Shown here piece by piece: positions 30,590-42,413 of a stretch of 64,000 nt of DNA. A program made the translations under genes and the position numbers. The stretch is from Harmothoe impar (lineage: Eukaryota; Annelida; Polychaeta; Phyllodocida; Polynoidae), in assembly GCA_947462335.1 (NCBI GenBank), contig OX381709.1:34490186-34554185 (forward strand), given 5' to 3'. The number at the start of each line of letters is the position of its first letter. Positions within the stretch are counted from its first letter, which is position 1. The notes under the pieces are model-generated. The model made no database searches, was not told the DNA's origin, and saw only the letters and a program-made list of their open reading frames with translations.

Positions 30590-30668
30590 TACGTTTCATC
30601 GGAGGATCGAACCCGGGGCCGCAAGACTACGAGTCCAACGCCCTATCCACTAGACGGTGCTGGCCATA
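30590..30668 (-). repeat. tRNA-derived SINE head
   Basis: On the minus strand an A-box-like TAGTGGATAGGG and a perfect B-box GGTTCGATCC are spaced as in a tRNA gene, with a CTCGTAG anticodon-like loop. The anticodon stem and the acceptor arm do not pair, so it is not a functional tRNA. It is best read as the pol III promoter head of a SINE. Confidence 0.65.
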
Positions 30669-31178
30669 CAGAAGAAGGGGATAAAACAAGAAGTCTATGG
30701 GCACATTCTCAGCCCTCTAGCTCTTATATTAACAGAGATACAGCAACTTTGACACTTTTTGTTATAACTTCTCCTAAAATCAAAATATTTTCATAATTTT
30801 TTTTTTACTATAAAGGTAGTAGTTGGACTTTACTTACCTATTCGTTAAAATAATTCTAGGGATTTTTTTTCACATACATATAGGCACTTTAAAAATGGTA
30901 CGTTTCCACCCAGATTCTATCAGGGGACCTCTGGTGTGTGAGGCAAACGCGCTAGTGCCCATTCATTTCTGGCCAGGGTACAAGGGTAGGGAAAAGCTGC
31001 CTATATTGAAGTATACAGGGGAGCGGTTAGCTCCTTCTTCCTCACCTCCCCTACTGAAGATTTCCACAACATGGCGACTGCACCCTCTGTACAAGATGAC
31101 TTAGATATCATACAAAATGGCGAAATTAGGTACTTTTAAAGGTAAATAAGCACATTTGAGTCCAAAAATCGTATAATA
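30669..31178. other. Non-coding DNA
   Basis: No supported gene. May include the SINE body or its neighbour. Confidence 0.35.
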
Positions 31179-31309
31179 AACCTAATATTGTATGTCTAAC
31201 CGGCACACTCGAGGGTTGTATTGCTTGATATTGGCATTCGTGCTTTGCACTCTTGCCAATATCCAGCAATACATCCCCTTGTGTGCCCGTTAGCCATACA
31301 ATATTGGTT
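31179..31309. repeat. 131-nt long imperfect hairpin
   Basis: Two ~58-base arms are near-perfect inverses: AACCTAATATTGTATG pairs with CATACAATATTGGTT, CGGCACAC with GTGTGCCCG, and TGTATTGCTTGATATTGGCA with TGCCAATATCCAGCAATACA. The loop is ~15 nt. It could be a small foldback MITE or a precursor-like RNA hairpin. Confidence 0.75.
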
Positions 31310-32948
31310 AACTAATGAGACGGCATTATAGAACAACGTGTCATGTCCTCACATTAAATGACAGCCAACACATAAATCTGATAAACAGGAACATTTACAC
31401 AATACATCATGAAGCTTCCGTAAATATTTGAACTTCTTCGCTGTAATTTAAAAGTAATTGTTACTTGGTACACAGTAGAAGCTACTGTAGTTTTACAGCA
31501 AGTACTCGCTGTAGCTTCACAGCATATTATAATGTTTACCTACACTAGATGGTACACTTACAGTAGATCTAACTGTACACCTACAAAAACTGCAACCAAC
31601 TGTTTACAGTGTTTAGCTTGACATTTTTAGATTTTGCCATCTTCAATTGAGGAAAAAATGTGAGAACATACAATACAGAAATAGACAAGTAGGGAGAAGT
31701 AGATGTAATATGAACAGCCTGATGTAGCTTCAATCGCTGTATCATACAGAAAGGTATCTAAACTGCAGTGGAACATCCAAGGGGGTTCAGAGATCATGAC
31801 ACAGGCAACGGTAAGGTGAACTATACAGGAAACAGAGAAGTTTGGATGTGCACATTTCTATACTAATCACAGAAGGGTTCCATCAATGTCAGGATGGGAA
31901 CTAATGATGCTACTCCGTTACTTGATGGTCCTGCGACAGTAGCTGTAATAATCTGTTAGCCGTGACCTCCAATACACACAGGGGTCCTTGGGCTGTCACT
32001 TATCTCAGGTCACGTACATGATGGGAATACTGATGTTTGTCCTATCAGATATATGGCGCCACTGAACGTCGTGATCAACCACTGGAAAGGACAGAAAATA
32101 TTTGTCCACATGAGAAGAGCTGCTCACTATTATTGATTACTGACAATCACCAAAAGCTGCTCTAGGCTAATCACAATACAGGATCTGGTTATGTGGCAAG
32201 TGAACAATATGGCTGCTTCATTGGGTTGCCATGACAACAGCAATCTCATTTTGCCGAGTAGGTTGTCATCATACTTACAGTATCATCCAGAGACACCCCG
32301 TCTAACACAAAGACGTACTAATAATCAACGGTGTCCGGGAGGAAAATTGGACCTGCCAAATACAGAACGATAAGGCAGGCGTCTTGTGTGGCCAATCAGA
32401 TCGTCTTGCAGAGTTATGAATCGTGGTCCTGTCATTATGCGAGTCTCATCTTTTCTTCATGATGGTTGTTATGCCCTTTTATGTAATTAATTTTGTTCAT
32501 GGGTTGCAGGTATTTGGGGTTGGGATGAGTAAACAGACCTACCACTTTATATTCTAAACGTCCTGCATTTGGGCACTGAGGTAACGGCTGTTAAATAGAG
32601 CTAAAGGGAAGGGACATGTAGAGTGGTTAAAGGGTCATTTTATACCTGGGCTGGCGCCACTGTCCTGAAATAGGATCCGGCCATGGAGTAAAGTGGGAAC
32701 CACCCACAGGTCAATACGGTCATAGTATGCAAAGTAGCCAAGGCTGTGGGTAACAGCCCAACCCTCCTCACACACCTGTATGCCTCAGACCCCAGCTGGA
32801 CCATGCTCTCTGTCTTTTGCCGGCCCTTTGGTTGCTCACACAGTTCTATTATTAGATGCAACCTATAGATACCATGTCATGTGCGTACATCACCCCCAGC
32901 CCCCCTTTTAGTGGGACACCATCCTAAACTGGCAAATTTAGACCCCTT
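31310..32948. other. Non-coding DNA
   Basis: No supported gene. At 31470-31615 short CTGTA/TACAG words recur in both orientations (for example GCTGTAGTTTTACAGC-like motifs), probably a small decayed repeat. Confidence 0.35.
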
Positions 32949-33045
32949 CCCAGTGGGCACAGTACATTGAAACAACATTGATTAGTGGTTGTCAATGTTG
33001 ATTCAATGTTGATTCAATGTTGAACTGAATTTTGTGCCGACTGGG
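32949..33045. mobile_element. 97-bp miniature MITE (CCCAGTGGGC family)
   Basis: CCCAGTGGGCACA at the left and TGTGCCGACTGGG at the right form the TIR, with 'caatgttgattcaatgttga' repeats inside. Same family as 29449-30493, internally deleted. Confidence 0.7.
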
Positions 33046-33339
33046 TTTTGGCAGGATACCTCCAATAAAAACTGGCCAAAATTGTATCCCTATTAGCGGA
33101 ATACCATCCTAAATTTGGGTCAAATTCCCACAAAGCATACCCCTGTTTACAGAATTTTTTGGACATTGTGTGTTGTGTGCCTAGTCACCCAACCCTGTCC
33201 ATTAGGCCCACACGCCGCGGGTGGTCAGAAAACCTCCTCCAGGGATGATGATGTAAGCCTCCCAAGTGAACTCAGTGACAATACCTTCATGATTCTGAGA
33301 TCTGTGAGTTCATATGCTATGGGTGGCCGGTGGGATATA
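33046..33339. other. Non-coding or decayed coding DNA before the RT remnant
   Basis: An open frame from 33115 runs into the RT remnant, but its first ~70 codons show no domain. Confidence 0.3.
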
Positions 33340-34698
33340 CTGCGTCAGCCCCCCCCCCCTAGTGCCTCCCAAGTGAACCATGACTCAGCCACAAACCAGC
33401 CACAACATGGTCGCAGCTTTATACAAAAAGGAGCTGCGTCTGGGTGGATTATAAGCCCATTCAGCCAGCCCCCCTTCAGGCCCTGGTTCCACACTTCTCC
33501 CCTCATGACCAGGCCAAAGTCTGACTCCAACCAGCGATGCGTCATCCCAGACCTCTCGTACCCAGATAGCGGCGTCAACGCTGGCATCACAAGGAACTGT
33601 CTCGAGGGTGACATGCGAAACTACACGCTTCCCTCCATTGATGACTTGAATTCTGCTTCAAAGAACTAGGTCAGGATGCGCATATATGGAAGGCAGACCT
33701 GACCCGCGCCTATCGACAGCTCCGCTCAGATCCAACAGATATGCCCCTCCTGGACTTCCAAATTGAGGGGAGCTATTACCTGGAGGTCTCCCCCTCAATT
33801 GGCTGTCGTCTATCTGGGGCTGCCTGCCAGGGCACCACCATGGCGGTGGTCTATCCGATGAGGAGGGCCGGGTACTGGTCCCTCTCATACCTGGATGACT
33901 TATGCGGTGCAGCATCGACGCAGTCTGAGGCACAGAGCGCCTATGACTACTTCCACCACATCACCAAAGACCTTGGAATGGCTCTGGCCCCTAACAAATG
34001 CATGCCACCAGTCAAGGCGCTAGTCTGGCTTGGTTTCCATGTGGATACCTCCATCATGACAGTAGCAGTGCCACACCAAAAGTTGCCACCAAAAGCAAGT
34101 TCAATCACTGGCTGGCCATCTAATACATGTCTCTAAGTGTATCCCCAATGCCCGCCCCTTCATGTGCCGTATCCTCCAATCCAGAGACAGGCTTGGTAGC
34201 AATCAACAAGTCATTCCGGGCTGATGTGAAATGGTTTCTCCACTATGCATCAACCTCCAATGGTGTACACCTACTCCAGCCAGACCTACAGGAGTACCAC
34301 ATCACCTGTGACTCATCGGATACTGGAGGGGGTGCCCACTCTGACAAGGAATACTACTCCCAAGAGTATGACCAGGCTCATCTTGCCCGGTTCCCCCACA
34401 CCCACCAGCGAGAGGCTGTGAACCCACTCTGTCGCGTACAGGACTCTCAGGCCCAAATCATCGCCAGCGCCAGGCCAAAATGTATCTGACCTTAGCGCTT
34501 CAATATGGAGTACAAATCTTCAATCCCTCGGTGCCCGACTGCTGCCTCTACAAGCAGTATAGGGCTAAAGCCTTAAAATCACCGGCTACCAGAGACAATT
34601 ATACAAGTGATGCAAAACTCTGGATAGAGGACAGAGGAGGCAATGGGGCCAATCTAAGGTCCCACCAAGCCAATTACGTAGCAAAAGGAGCTCAATGA
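33340..34698 (+). pseudogene. Second DIRS-type retroelement remnant (RT, RNase H fragment)
   Basis: Broken reading frames encode RT pieces: a fingers segment (HTSPLMTRPKSDSNQRCVIPDLSYP, ~33500-33575) like the HNSPLMSHPKREGEARRVITDM block of the element at 5027; then, after TAG at 33667-33669 and frame changes, a palm segment (SPSIGCRLSGAACQ) and YLDD near 33890. An RNase H-like fragment (YHITCDSSDTGGGAHSDKEYY) follows at ~34295. The last frame (34480-34698) may be recombinase N-terminal sequence but this is weak. At least three frame breaks make it non-functional. Confidence 0.7.
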
Positions 34699-34745
34699 CT
34701 CAGTCCTCATACTCCGAACCCGGCGCCTCCACTCATGCCAACACA

Positions 34746-35061
34746 GTGAAAGCAAGTTAAAATTTAAACAGAGACTGAAACGATGTACCGACCTGGATAT
34801 GGTGAATTCCAACCCCTCACAGAAAGACATGGAGGATGCCTCGTTTGAGATCATCGACACTGTCAATTAAAACTGGGATCCTTTTGGATCAGAATCCAAT
34901 CTGAGTGAAAGCAAGTTAAAATTTAAACAGAGACTGAAACGATGTACCGACCTGGATAAGGTGAATCCCAACCCCTCACAGAAAGACATGGAGGATGCCT
35001 CGTTTGAGATCATCGACACTGTCGATGAAAACTGGGATCCTTTTGGATCAGAATCCAATCT
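34746..35061 (+). repeat. Tandem duplication of a ~158-bp unit
   Basis: 34746-34903 and 34904-35061 are the same sequence with few differences, each beginning GTGAAAGCAAGTTAAAATTT and ending near GAATCCAATCT. The unit reads openly on the plus strand (RLKRCTDLDKV...DPFGSESN), so it may derive from a retroelement ORF end. The second copy stops 8 bases before the LTR. Confidence 0.85.
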
Positions 35062-35069
35062 TTACTGAC

Positions 35070-35583
35070 TGTATAATGCACTAGTATCAACGAGCCTAAA
35101 TTAGCGTATAGCTGTATGCTTACACTCTACTATTCTTGCTAGTGTAGGGGCTAGGGTTATACGGGGTTTTATATGACGGGTTCTGTTGGATGCTGTGTTG
35201 CGAGCTCAGTCAGAACCCATCAGTCCGACGGCAGGTGGCGACACCTGCTTCGGGCTTGGGGTATGGACAGAGGCCGCTATAGGCTTCCGGTCTGCGTGTG
35301 CGCGCGCAGGCTGGCTGCCTATATATACCCAGCATCCGATGGGACTCGTCGGTTACTCTGAGCCACGCTAGGTGAAGAGACCCCGAGATCACTGCGGCTG
35401 ATTAGCCTACTGACCCGTTCCAAACTCTATAGGGAGTTCGCACGCTTAGAGCTTTGCCTGTCTAGGTTACTGAATAAACCTATTGATTCGCAACCTGTAA
35501 CATTTGATCCGAACTGTGTTGACTTTGTTCTTTTACTTGATACTATAACAATATCATAGAGGAGCAAAGTATCGTTTATTACA
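35070..35583 (+). repeat. 5' LTR of a Ty3/gypsy-type retrotransposon
   Basis: Starts TGTATAATGC and ends ATTACA (TG...CA). It contains a TATATAT box at 35320-35327 and AATAAA at 35473-35478, the order expected for U3-R-U5. Directly after it comes a primer-binding-site-like CTGGTGCCGTGACC. I found no matching 3' LTR in the window, so the exact boundaries rest on these landmarks. Confidence 0.7.
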
Positions 35584-35601
35584 CTGGTGCCGTGACCAGT
35601 T
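35584..35601 (+). promoter_or_regulatory. Primer-binding site candidate
   Basis: TGGTGCCGTGACC follows the LTR end; TGGTGCCG-type words are typical minus-strand priming sites. The matching tRNA cannot be named from here. The site lies in a small inverted repeat (ACTGG...CCAGT). Confidence 0.55.
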
Positions 35602-35771
35602 CTGAGTGAAACGCAGGTTAGCCTGTGCAAAGGCACAGACCTCTGGCTCTGGCCGGAGCAGCGAGGTCTCCCGATGAGGCGTTAGCCTTGTCATCGGAGG
35701 GGTTATGTGCCGGAGATGAGGCAGATACCCCCACAAGAAGCGCGAATGTTCCACCGGGAGCAGGCGCGCCA

Positions 35772-38357
35772 ATGGGTCCGGAAATAATGAGTCGCTCATT
35801 AGAAGAGATGAGTCTGTCGATGTTTAACGTCGGCGGTTCACGGGCAGCCGCTCCGACACCTCGGAGATTTGACATTTCGGAGGAGCGCCGCTTCGACGAT
35901 ATGTGAGAAGCTAGGGTGCAGGAACGTCTGCAGGTAGCCCAAATGGAATTGTTGACCATTCAAAAACAGTCCAATGAATGGAGAAGCAGCTTGATTGCGT
36001 TGGAAGGCGCAGTCACACACCGGACTTCCAAAATCAAGGAAAAGGATGCGAGGTTGTCAACCTTGCTGGAGGAGAACGAGAAGCTGGCGCAGTCTCTAAG
36101 CATGGTTCGGTCGGAGTTCAACCAGAAAACGGCTGACCTAGACGCGGTCCGGTCCGAGTTTGTCACTGCGAACACGGAGCTGAACCAGATTTGTGTGGCC
36201 AGGGATGCCGTGCTGTTGGAAGCAGAGGGGGTCCACTCCGAACTTGTTCGTGACACGGAAGACCTGAAAGAGGCTCGTCAAACTCTGACTACAGAATGTG
36301 ACATTTTGAGAACCAAAAAGAGTGCTCTTCAGCAATTCTTGTTGGATGCTCGGAATAGCATGCAGGACAGCAGCACCTCGTTTGCTTCTGCTGACAATGG
36401 GAGTCCTAGGGCTGGCCATTACATGAGCTTTACGGATACTCCGAATCTACCGGTTGGGCGCGGAGTGACCATGGAGCCTGCCTTGTCTGCCTCGACGCCA
36501 GGTCGACCTCTTGTGATGGGCCGAGCGAGAGGTAGAGGAAGGGCAAGCGACTACTCACCAAGGGTAGGTATTATGGGCATCCGTCCCATACCGAAACAGG
36601 CCTTTTTTGCTACTCCGGGTTTCAATCCGGCGGGAAGAGGAAGGCCGTCATCGGAACAAGTACTGACCCCTCAGACACAGTTGCGGCAGGACGAGCAACG
36701 ACTTGATTCGGAACGCTTGAAAAAGGCATCCGTGCAGGAAGAGGCTGCTAAAAGCTTCCTAACTCCTGCGAGTTTAGTACAGTGGCAAAGTTGTCAGGCC
36801 AACAAAATGCTTCAGGAACAGAAAACCCTGGAAACTGAGAGGCGGGAGGTATACCGCCAACAGGAAGCTGCTCTGGAACAGCAAAAGAAACGCATGCGGG
36901 AGAACGCGGCATTGGCGGAGGAGCTAGCAGAGCAGGAGGCGGCCGTCTTGAGAGCCCGAAAAGAGGGACTTCGGACGGCCGGTGAAGCTGCGAAAGCTAA
37001 ACTAGCAGAAGCTCAGCAAGAAGAGGAAGCTGAGAAGCAAGCCAAAAATTTGGTGAAAGAGAAGGCGGAGCATCAACGGTTGTTTGCTCTAGCCCAACAG
37101 TGCCAGTATATGACAGATCTGGAAAAGAACTGGTGGTTCAGTCAAGGGATTGACCCCACTACAGAGTTGGTGGCGTACGGCACTTACCAGGCCTACCTGG
37201 AGAGACAGAATAAGGTGCCGACACGGGGGGCTACTCCGGGGGCTAATCCAGGGGGAAAGAGTCCAAAGAGGGCTCCGAGACGGACAATTCTGAGTACAGA
37301 ATTACAAGAGTTGTACGATACTAACCCCGCCATAGCAGGGATAGGATTGCACAATGTAGGCGCTGAACAAGACGCCTCCGCTGCCATTTCAAAATGCTTG
37401 TCGATCACCTCGAAAATTAGGGGATCGTCCAATTCGGCCCGACGGATTTTGAGCGAACCTACTCTGTTCTGGCAAAAGAACTCATGGGAGGACTGGCTGA
37501 TGGCCACAGTGGAGGACATCAACCTCAGTGGCTGGGACCAACAGGATGCGATTCCTTATATCTGTAAGGGATTGCGCATAGGAGATGGCATGATGGCTGT
37601 CGAGCAGTGGAAAGAGGAATGCGGACCGCATGGTTCTTTCAAACAGCTGGTGGAGATCGGGACAATATTGTTCGGAGACTCCGCTCGGATCGATCCGATG
37701 GTCGCTTTTAAAAAGCGAGTGCAAGGCAAGCACGAGGCCCCGAGGGTTTTCGGACTTGCGTTGATGAGACTCCTGAAGAAGGTACATCCTGCTTCAGGGA
37801 TCCATGATGCCTTATTCTCTAAGGAATTGTTCTCTCAGTTCGTCGCCGGATTGAGAGACCCAGATATACAACAGACGGTGTATTATACGTGGAGGGCGGA
37901 TACGTCGTTGGATGACCTTTTTAAGGCCATCGAGATACACGCCCTCAAAAAGTCACTGCTGGGGGACCGGATGCCAACCCGGGCCTCTGCCATCATAGAA
38001 TGTTCCCCGGAACAGTCTGATGGTGAGGGCAGTGAGGAGGAGGCAACTGCTTCTGCGGCTCAGTTCAAGAGGAATGAAAATTCCTCTAAACCACCGTGGA
38101 AGAATAGGAAGCCGGAAGGGGGTGGAAACCCTCCTCCGAAGAAAGAGTCTTCGGATCAGAAGGCTCCGATGATGGACGCAGCGTTCTTTACAGCGCTGTT
38201 TGAGAAAATGACGACCTCCATCCAGGGGGCTACCCAGCCCAACAGAAGGAGGGTCAACCGGAGGACCGCCAAGTGCTATAGGTGCTTGGAGATCGGTCAC
38301 TTTGCTGCGGAGTGTACGGCTCCGAACCCGAAAGTTCCCGGAAAGGAGGGAAACTAG
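35772..38357 (+). pseudogene. Gag polyprotein with zinc knuckle, one early TGA
   Basis: The frame opens at ATG 35772 (a non-ATG open frame reaches back to 35625) and is interrupted by TGA at 35904-35906, after which ~815 codons are uninterrupted. The protein has a long coiled-coil N-terminal half (to residue ~200), an Arg/Gly segment, a Gln/Glu/Ala-rich coiled coil (~290-420), a capsid-like helical region (~500-720) and a C-terminal zinc knuckle CYRCLEIGHFAAEC (C-x2-C-x4-H-x4-C). Size is large for Ty3/gypsy Gag. The early TGA is probably a lesion; readthrough or an internal start is possible. pol overlaps the end in the -1 frame. Confidence 0.8.
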
Positions 38358-40129
38358 AGGGGGTGGTCCGAGCTGGCGAGCGGACGGCCCCTGGTGATGA
38401 AGTACGCAAACATATCAGAGAGGTAGAGCCTAGTGAAATTCCGAAGGCAGGAAGGGAATCAGGGGTGGCTTCGAACTTGAGGAGTACGGATGCCGGCCTG
38501 GTTAACATTCCAGTCCAACAGTTGCCCGGCAATGAGGCAGGGAGGCCCATTACGGATAGGAACGAGGAAGTTGCGGCTGTCACAGACACCGTGTGGGTAG
38601 GGAGTACCCAGCTTTCCCCGGATCATCCATGTTTCGACCATTTGAAGAAACATGGCCTTGATTTGGCTGCTCTGAAGGATTTTAAACGCTTCACTGTAAA
38701 CCCGTCTCCGCTGGGGGGGAGGCGGTGGTATGTGTCTGTTACTGTGGCCGGTAGGGCGGGCGAATTTTTAGTAGATACGGGAGCTAGCCACTCCTTTATC
38801 TCCTCAAACTTTTATGCTCTTATGCCGGACAGTCGTAATAACTTCAAAACGAAGGTAAACACCTGTTCGGCCGATGGGTTGAGTATGCAGACGTATGGGC
38901 GCGCGTTCATACCGCTCCAGATCGGAGGGAAGGAGTATGTGGCTTCTCCCACGATCGCGGATATAGCTGACGACGGTATACTGGGGTTGGACTTTTCGGC
39001 GTTGTATGACGCGGTCCTGAACCCTGGTACAGAGGTACTCCAGATAGAGCACCCGTACCTTGCGGTGGAGCAATGTGTGCTCCGACAAGTATCAACAGTG
39101 GCAACGGTGGTCCAAACTGTAAAGATTCCTCCCGGACAGACGTGTGATGTGCTGGTCCGAAGCAACGGGCTTAGGAGAGAGGAAGAGGCAGTTGTGGAGC
39201 CGGATGTGGCTATGTTGGGAAGAATTGGTCTGACAGGCATGGACACCCTGGTGGGTGATGGTGCTTGGACCGTGGTGCCGGTTTCTAACCCCGGGCTAGA
39301 AGCGAAGTATCTGAAAAAGGATACGGTGCTGGGGAAGGTGTTCACCAGTGAGGCAGTGATGCCTGCTGGTCATGTGAACATGAAGGGTGACCCTTCTCCG
39401 ACCATTTTGAGTGATGGACTCGAGAAAATGATCTCCGAAACGGATCTGACGGATCGGAGGGATCTCGATTCCTTGAGAAGGCTGGTAGAGAAGTATCAGG
39501 ATGCATGGCAAGTGGAGGGGGAGCCTTTGGGCCGAACTGACAAGGTGCTGCATTCTATCAATACGGGAGATGCACAGCCGTTCAAAATGCCTTACCGACG
39601 CTTGCCGTTGGGTAAGAAAAGAGTTGTTGAAGAACAAGTGAAAACCATGCTGGAACAGAAGGTGATTGTGCCTAGCACTAGCCCCTGGTCCAGCCCGGTT
39701 CAGATGGTTACTAAAAAGGATGGGTCTATCCGATTCTGTATCGATTATAGACGACTGAATGGAGTAACCAAGAAGAACGCGTATCCTCTACCCCGAATTG
39801 ATGAGACTCTGGACTCGTTGGGTGGGAACCAATGGTTCTGCACCCTCGATTTGCAGTCCGGATACTGGCAAATCTGTATGAAGGAGGAGGATAAGGAGAA
39901 GACGGCTTTTACAAGTCACATCGGACTGTATCAGTTTGAGCTGATGCCTTTCGGGTTATGCAATGCCCCTGCAACTTTTGAGGCCATGATGGAAACTCTG
40001 TTGAGTGATCTGTTGTGGCGGAAGTGCTTGGTGTACCTGGACGACGTCATTGTTTTTGGCAAGACGTTTGAAGAGTGTGCATTGAACCTCGGAGAGGTAT
40101 TGGAGCGAATTAAAGCCAAAGAAATGTGA
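38282..40129 (+). pseudogene. pol: protease and reverse transcriptase, copy 1
   Basis: Overlaps the gag end by 76 bp in the -1 frame, the usual gag-pol arrangement. The aspartic protease motif FLVDTGASHSFIS is at about residues 162-174. The RT begins near residue 430 (PYRRLPLGKKRVVEEQV), with WSSPVQMVTKKDGSIRFCID, LDLQSGYWQI, FELMPFGLCNAPATFE and the catalytic YLDDVIVFGK near residue 590. The frame closes at TGA 40127-40129 because of a small deletion or frameshift near 40110; the RT thumb continues in another frame from ~40112. Confidence 0.9.
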
Positions 40130-40622
40130 ACTTTTTCGGAAATCCATGGTCTATTTGGGCCGGATCATCTCCACCGAAGGTGTGCAGGCTGATCTGGCTG
40201 AACTGGAGACTGTGGAGACTTGGGAAGTTCCAAAAGGACCAAAGGATGTGAAATCCTTTTTGGGGTTCTGTTCCTATTACAGGGACTTCATCCCCGGATT
40301 CTCTAGAGTGTCTCAACCCTTGCAAAAGTTGAGCCATTGGACTCCGGGGAGGAAGAAAGAACCCTTCCCATGGGGTATGGAGCAGAATGACGCCTTCAAA
40401 GAGATTAAGGCATTGTTCCGAACCCCCCCAGTGCTGAAATACCCTACGGAGAAGGGGCATTTCATCCTTGACACTGATGCGAGCAATGAGAGCATCGGGG
40501 CCGCATTGTCCCAGATCCAGGACGGAGTAGAGGTCCCGCTGGCGTTCGCTAGTAACAGTATGAACAAGGCACAGAGAAATTTTTGTGCTACCAAGCGGGA
40601 GTTGCTCGCAGTAGTGGTGTAA
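40112..40622 (+). pseudogene. pol: RT thumb and RNase H start, copy 1
   Basis: Continues the RT (YLGRIISTEGVQADLAELE, FLGFCSYYRDFIPGFS) and enters the Ty3-type RNase H (FILDTDASNESIGAALSQ, ATKRELLAVV). It stops at TAA 40620-40622, where a one-base frameshift separates it from the next segment. Confidence 0.85.
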
Positions 40623-40623
40623 G

Positions 40624-41315
40624 TTTCGGCACTTCTTGTATAGTGGGAACTTCACACTTCGGACTGATCATTCTGCCCTGAAGTGGCTCCTTAATTTTAA
40701 GGATGCGGAGGGGATGATTGGTCGGTGGTTGAATCACCTCAGTGAGTTCGGACTGGAGAACTCTCATATCCAGCACCGAGCGGGCACGAAGCATATCAAT
40801 GCGGACTGCCTAAGTCGACGTCCGGTACGCCGTTGTGTGCGTCCGGAGTGTGGGGATTGTGGTGCTCACAATGCTGTGGTAGCGAGTGTGCGTTTGCCTT
40901 ATGACGGGTTGTTGCAGAACCTGTTGGATTGGTCCACCGACACTATAAGGACGTACCAGATAGCCGATCCTACTATAGCACGACTGAGGGAGCTAGTCCC
41001 TACCGGGGTCTGTCCAATGAGACCTGAAATATCACTGGAGAACCGTGAAATGCGACGTTTCCTGGCTCAGTTCCATGAACTGGAGGTTCGGGATTCGGTG
41101 TTGTGCAGGTGGAAGTCTTGTCCAGGGAAGCGGAGGGTATTACAAATGGTGATCCCGGCTGCTATGAGGAAAGACATCCTGTACTATTGCATTTCAGAAA
41201 GAAACGCTCTTTGGAACGGCTGAGTAGAAGGTATTACTGGCCGGGAATGTCCGGTGACCTTTTGAGGTGGATCGAGACATGTCCGGCCTGTTGTTTAGGC
41301 AAACCTGGTCCTTGA
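40624..41315 (+). pseudogene. pol: RNase H end and integrase zinc region, copy 1
   Basis: The first frame (from ~40624) completes RNase H (FTLRTDHSALKWLLNF, HIQHRAGTKHINADCLSRRP) and a linker, ending 41223. An overlapping frame to 41315 carries the integrase pre-core block RRYYWPGMSGDLLRWIETCPACCLGK; the two His of the HHCC finger are missing, so a deletion or frameshift lies near 41180-41200. Confidence 0.8.
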
Positions 41316-41324
41316 CTGGGAAAA

Positions 41325-42398
41325 TTGCCATTGCAACAGGAGCTGTTCGGAGTAAGGTTTGCTCGGATAGCTGTAGACATTATTAGTGGGGTAAAACCCA
41401 CTCCTAAGGGAAATACGTGTATGATGGTAGTCTCGGACTACTATACAAAATACACCCGAGTGTACCCACTTGAGGATCATACTGCTGCTACTTGTGCGGC
41501 AGCACTGGTGAAGGGGTGGATCCTCCATCTGGGGGCTCCCTTGATGTTTCATAGCGATCAAGGGAGAGAATTTGAGTCAAAATTATGGGCTGCTATGTGC
41601 CATCAGTTGGCTATATGCAAGACTCGGACCAATCCGTACCTGCCCCAGTCCGACGGACAGGTGGAGCGGTTCAATCGGACCTTGATCCAGGTCTTGAAGC
41701 CATTAGTGAACTCCCATATGGATGATTGGGATGACCAGTGCGAATTTGTGGTACATGCGTATAACAATACGGTCCACACTTCGACAAATTGCACTCCGAA
41801 CCTATTGGTGTTCGGGGAGGACTTGATCATGCCCGCGGATTTGGTATTCGGGGTGGTAGGGATCAGTCCGGAGGCACCTTGTACGGTGCTATTCGTGGAA
41901 TCTCTCCGAGAGAGGTTCAAATTCGCCTATGAAACAGTTAGGGCTCATTTGCTCAAAGCTGCGAATTGGCAGAAGGTGGGTTATGACACCGGATTGAAAT
42001 TACGGCGGTTTGTAGTAGGGGATAGAGTGATCCGACTGCATGAACCGCTTTGTAATGTCAAACTGGCAAATAACTGGGATGGACCACATACCGTGGTTAA
42101 ATGTATCAGTCAAACGACTGTATTGATCCAGTCTGCAGCGGGACGCATCCGGACGAGCCATGTGGCTCGGTTGCATGCTTGGGCTGGGAGGGAGCTCACC
42201 CCGGAAACGGAGGTGGAAGAGAAGAGTTCGGAGGCTAAATTTGTACCTTTAGAAGGGGTGTTGGCGGACCCCCCTAAGAGGGTGGTACGAAGGAAGCTCC
42301 GAAAGACCGTGAAAAAGAAAATCTCGGCAGGCGAAGGAAGAAGGGCACGGAAAACTAAAATCAAGTTAAGAACGAGCGTCCTTCGGCCAGGTTATTAG
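41325..42398 (+). pseudogene. pol: integrase core and C-terminal domain, copy 1
   Basis: The DDE core is complete: Asp in RIAVDIIS, Asp in FHSDQGREFE, Glu in DGQVERFNRTL. A GPY/F-like block (NNWDGPHTVVK) and a basic tail follow, ending TAG-free at TAA-type stop 42396-42398. A stop at 41313-41315 separates it from the upstream frame. It starts without a true N-terminal domain, so it is a fragment of the broken pol. Confidence 0.85.
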
Positions 42399-42413
42399 AC
42401 GCGGGCGGTAATC

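Noticed and set aside
30590..30668. Functional tRNA gene (CGT anticodon-like loop)
   Set aside because: The anticodon stem has mismatches and the acceptor arms do not pair; the B-box alone fits a SINE.
38459..39637. Minus-strand ORFs inside pol
   Set aside because: Shadows of the GC-rich plus-strand pol frame; no retro-domain in these frames.
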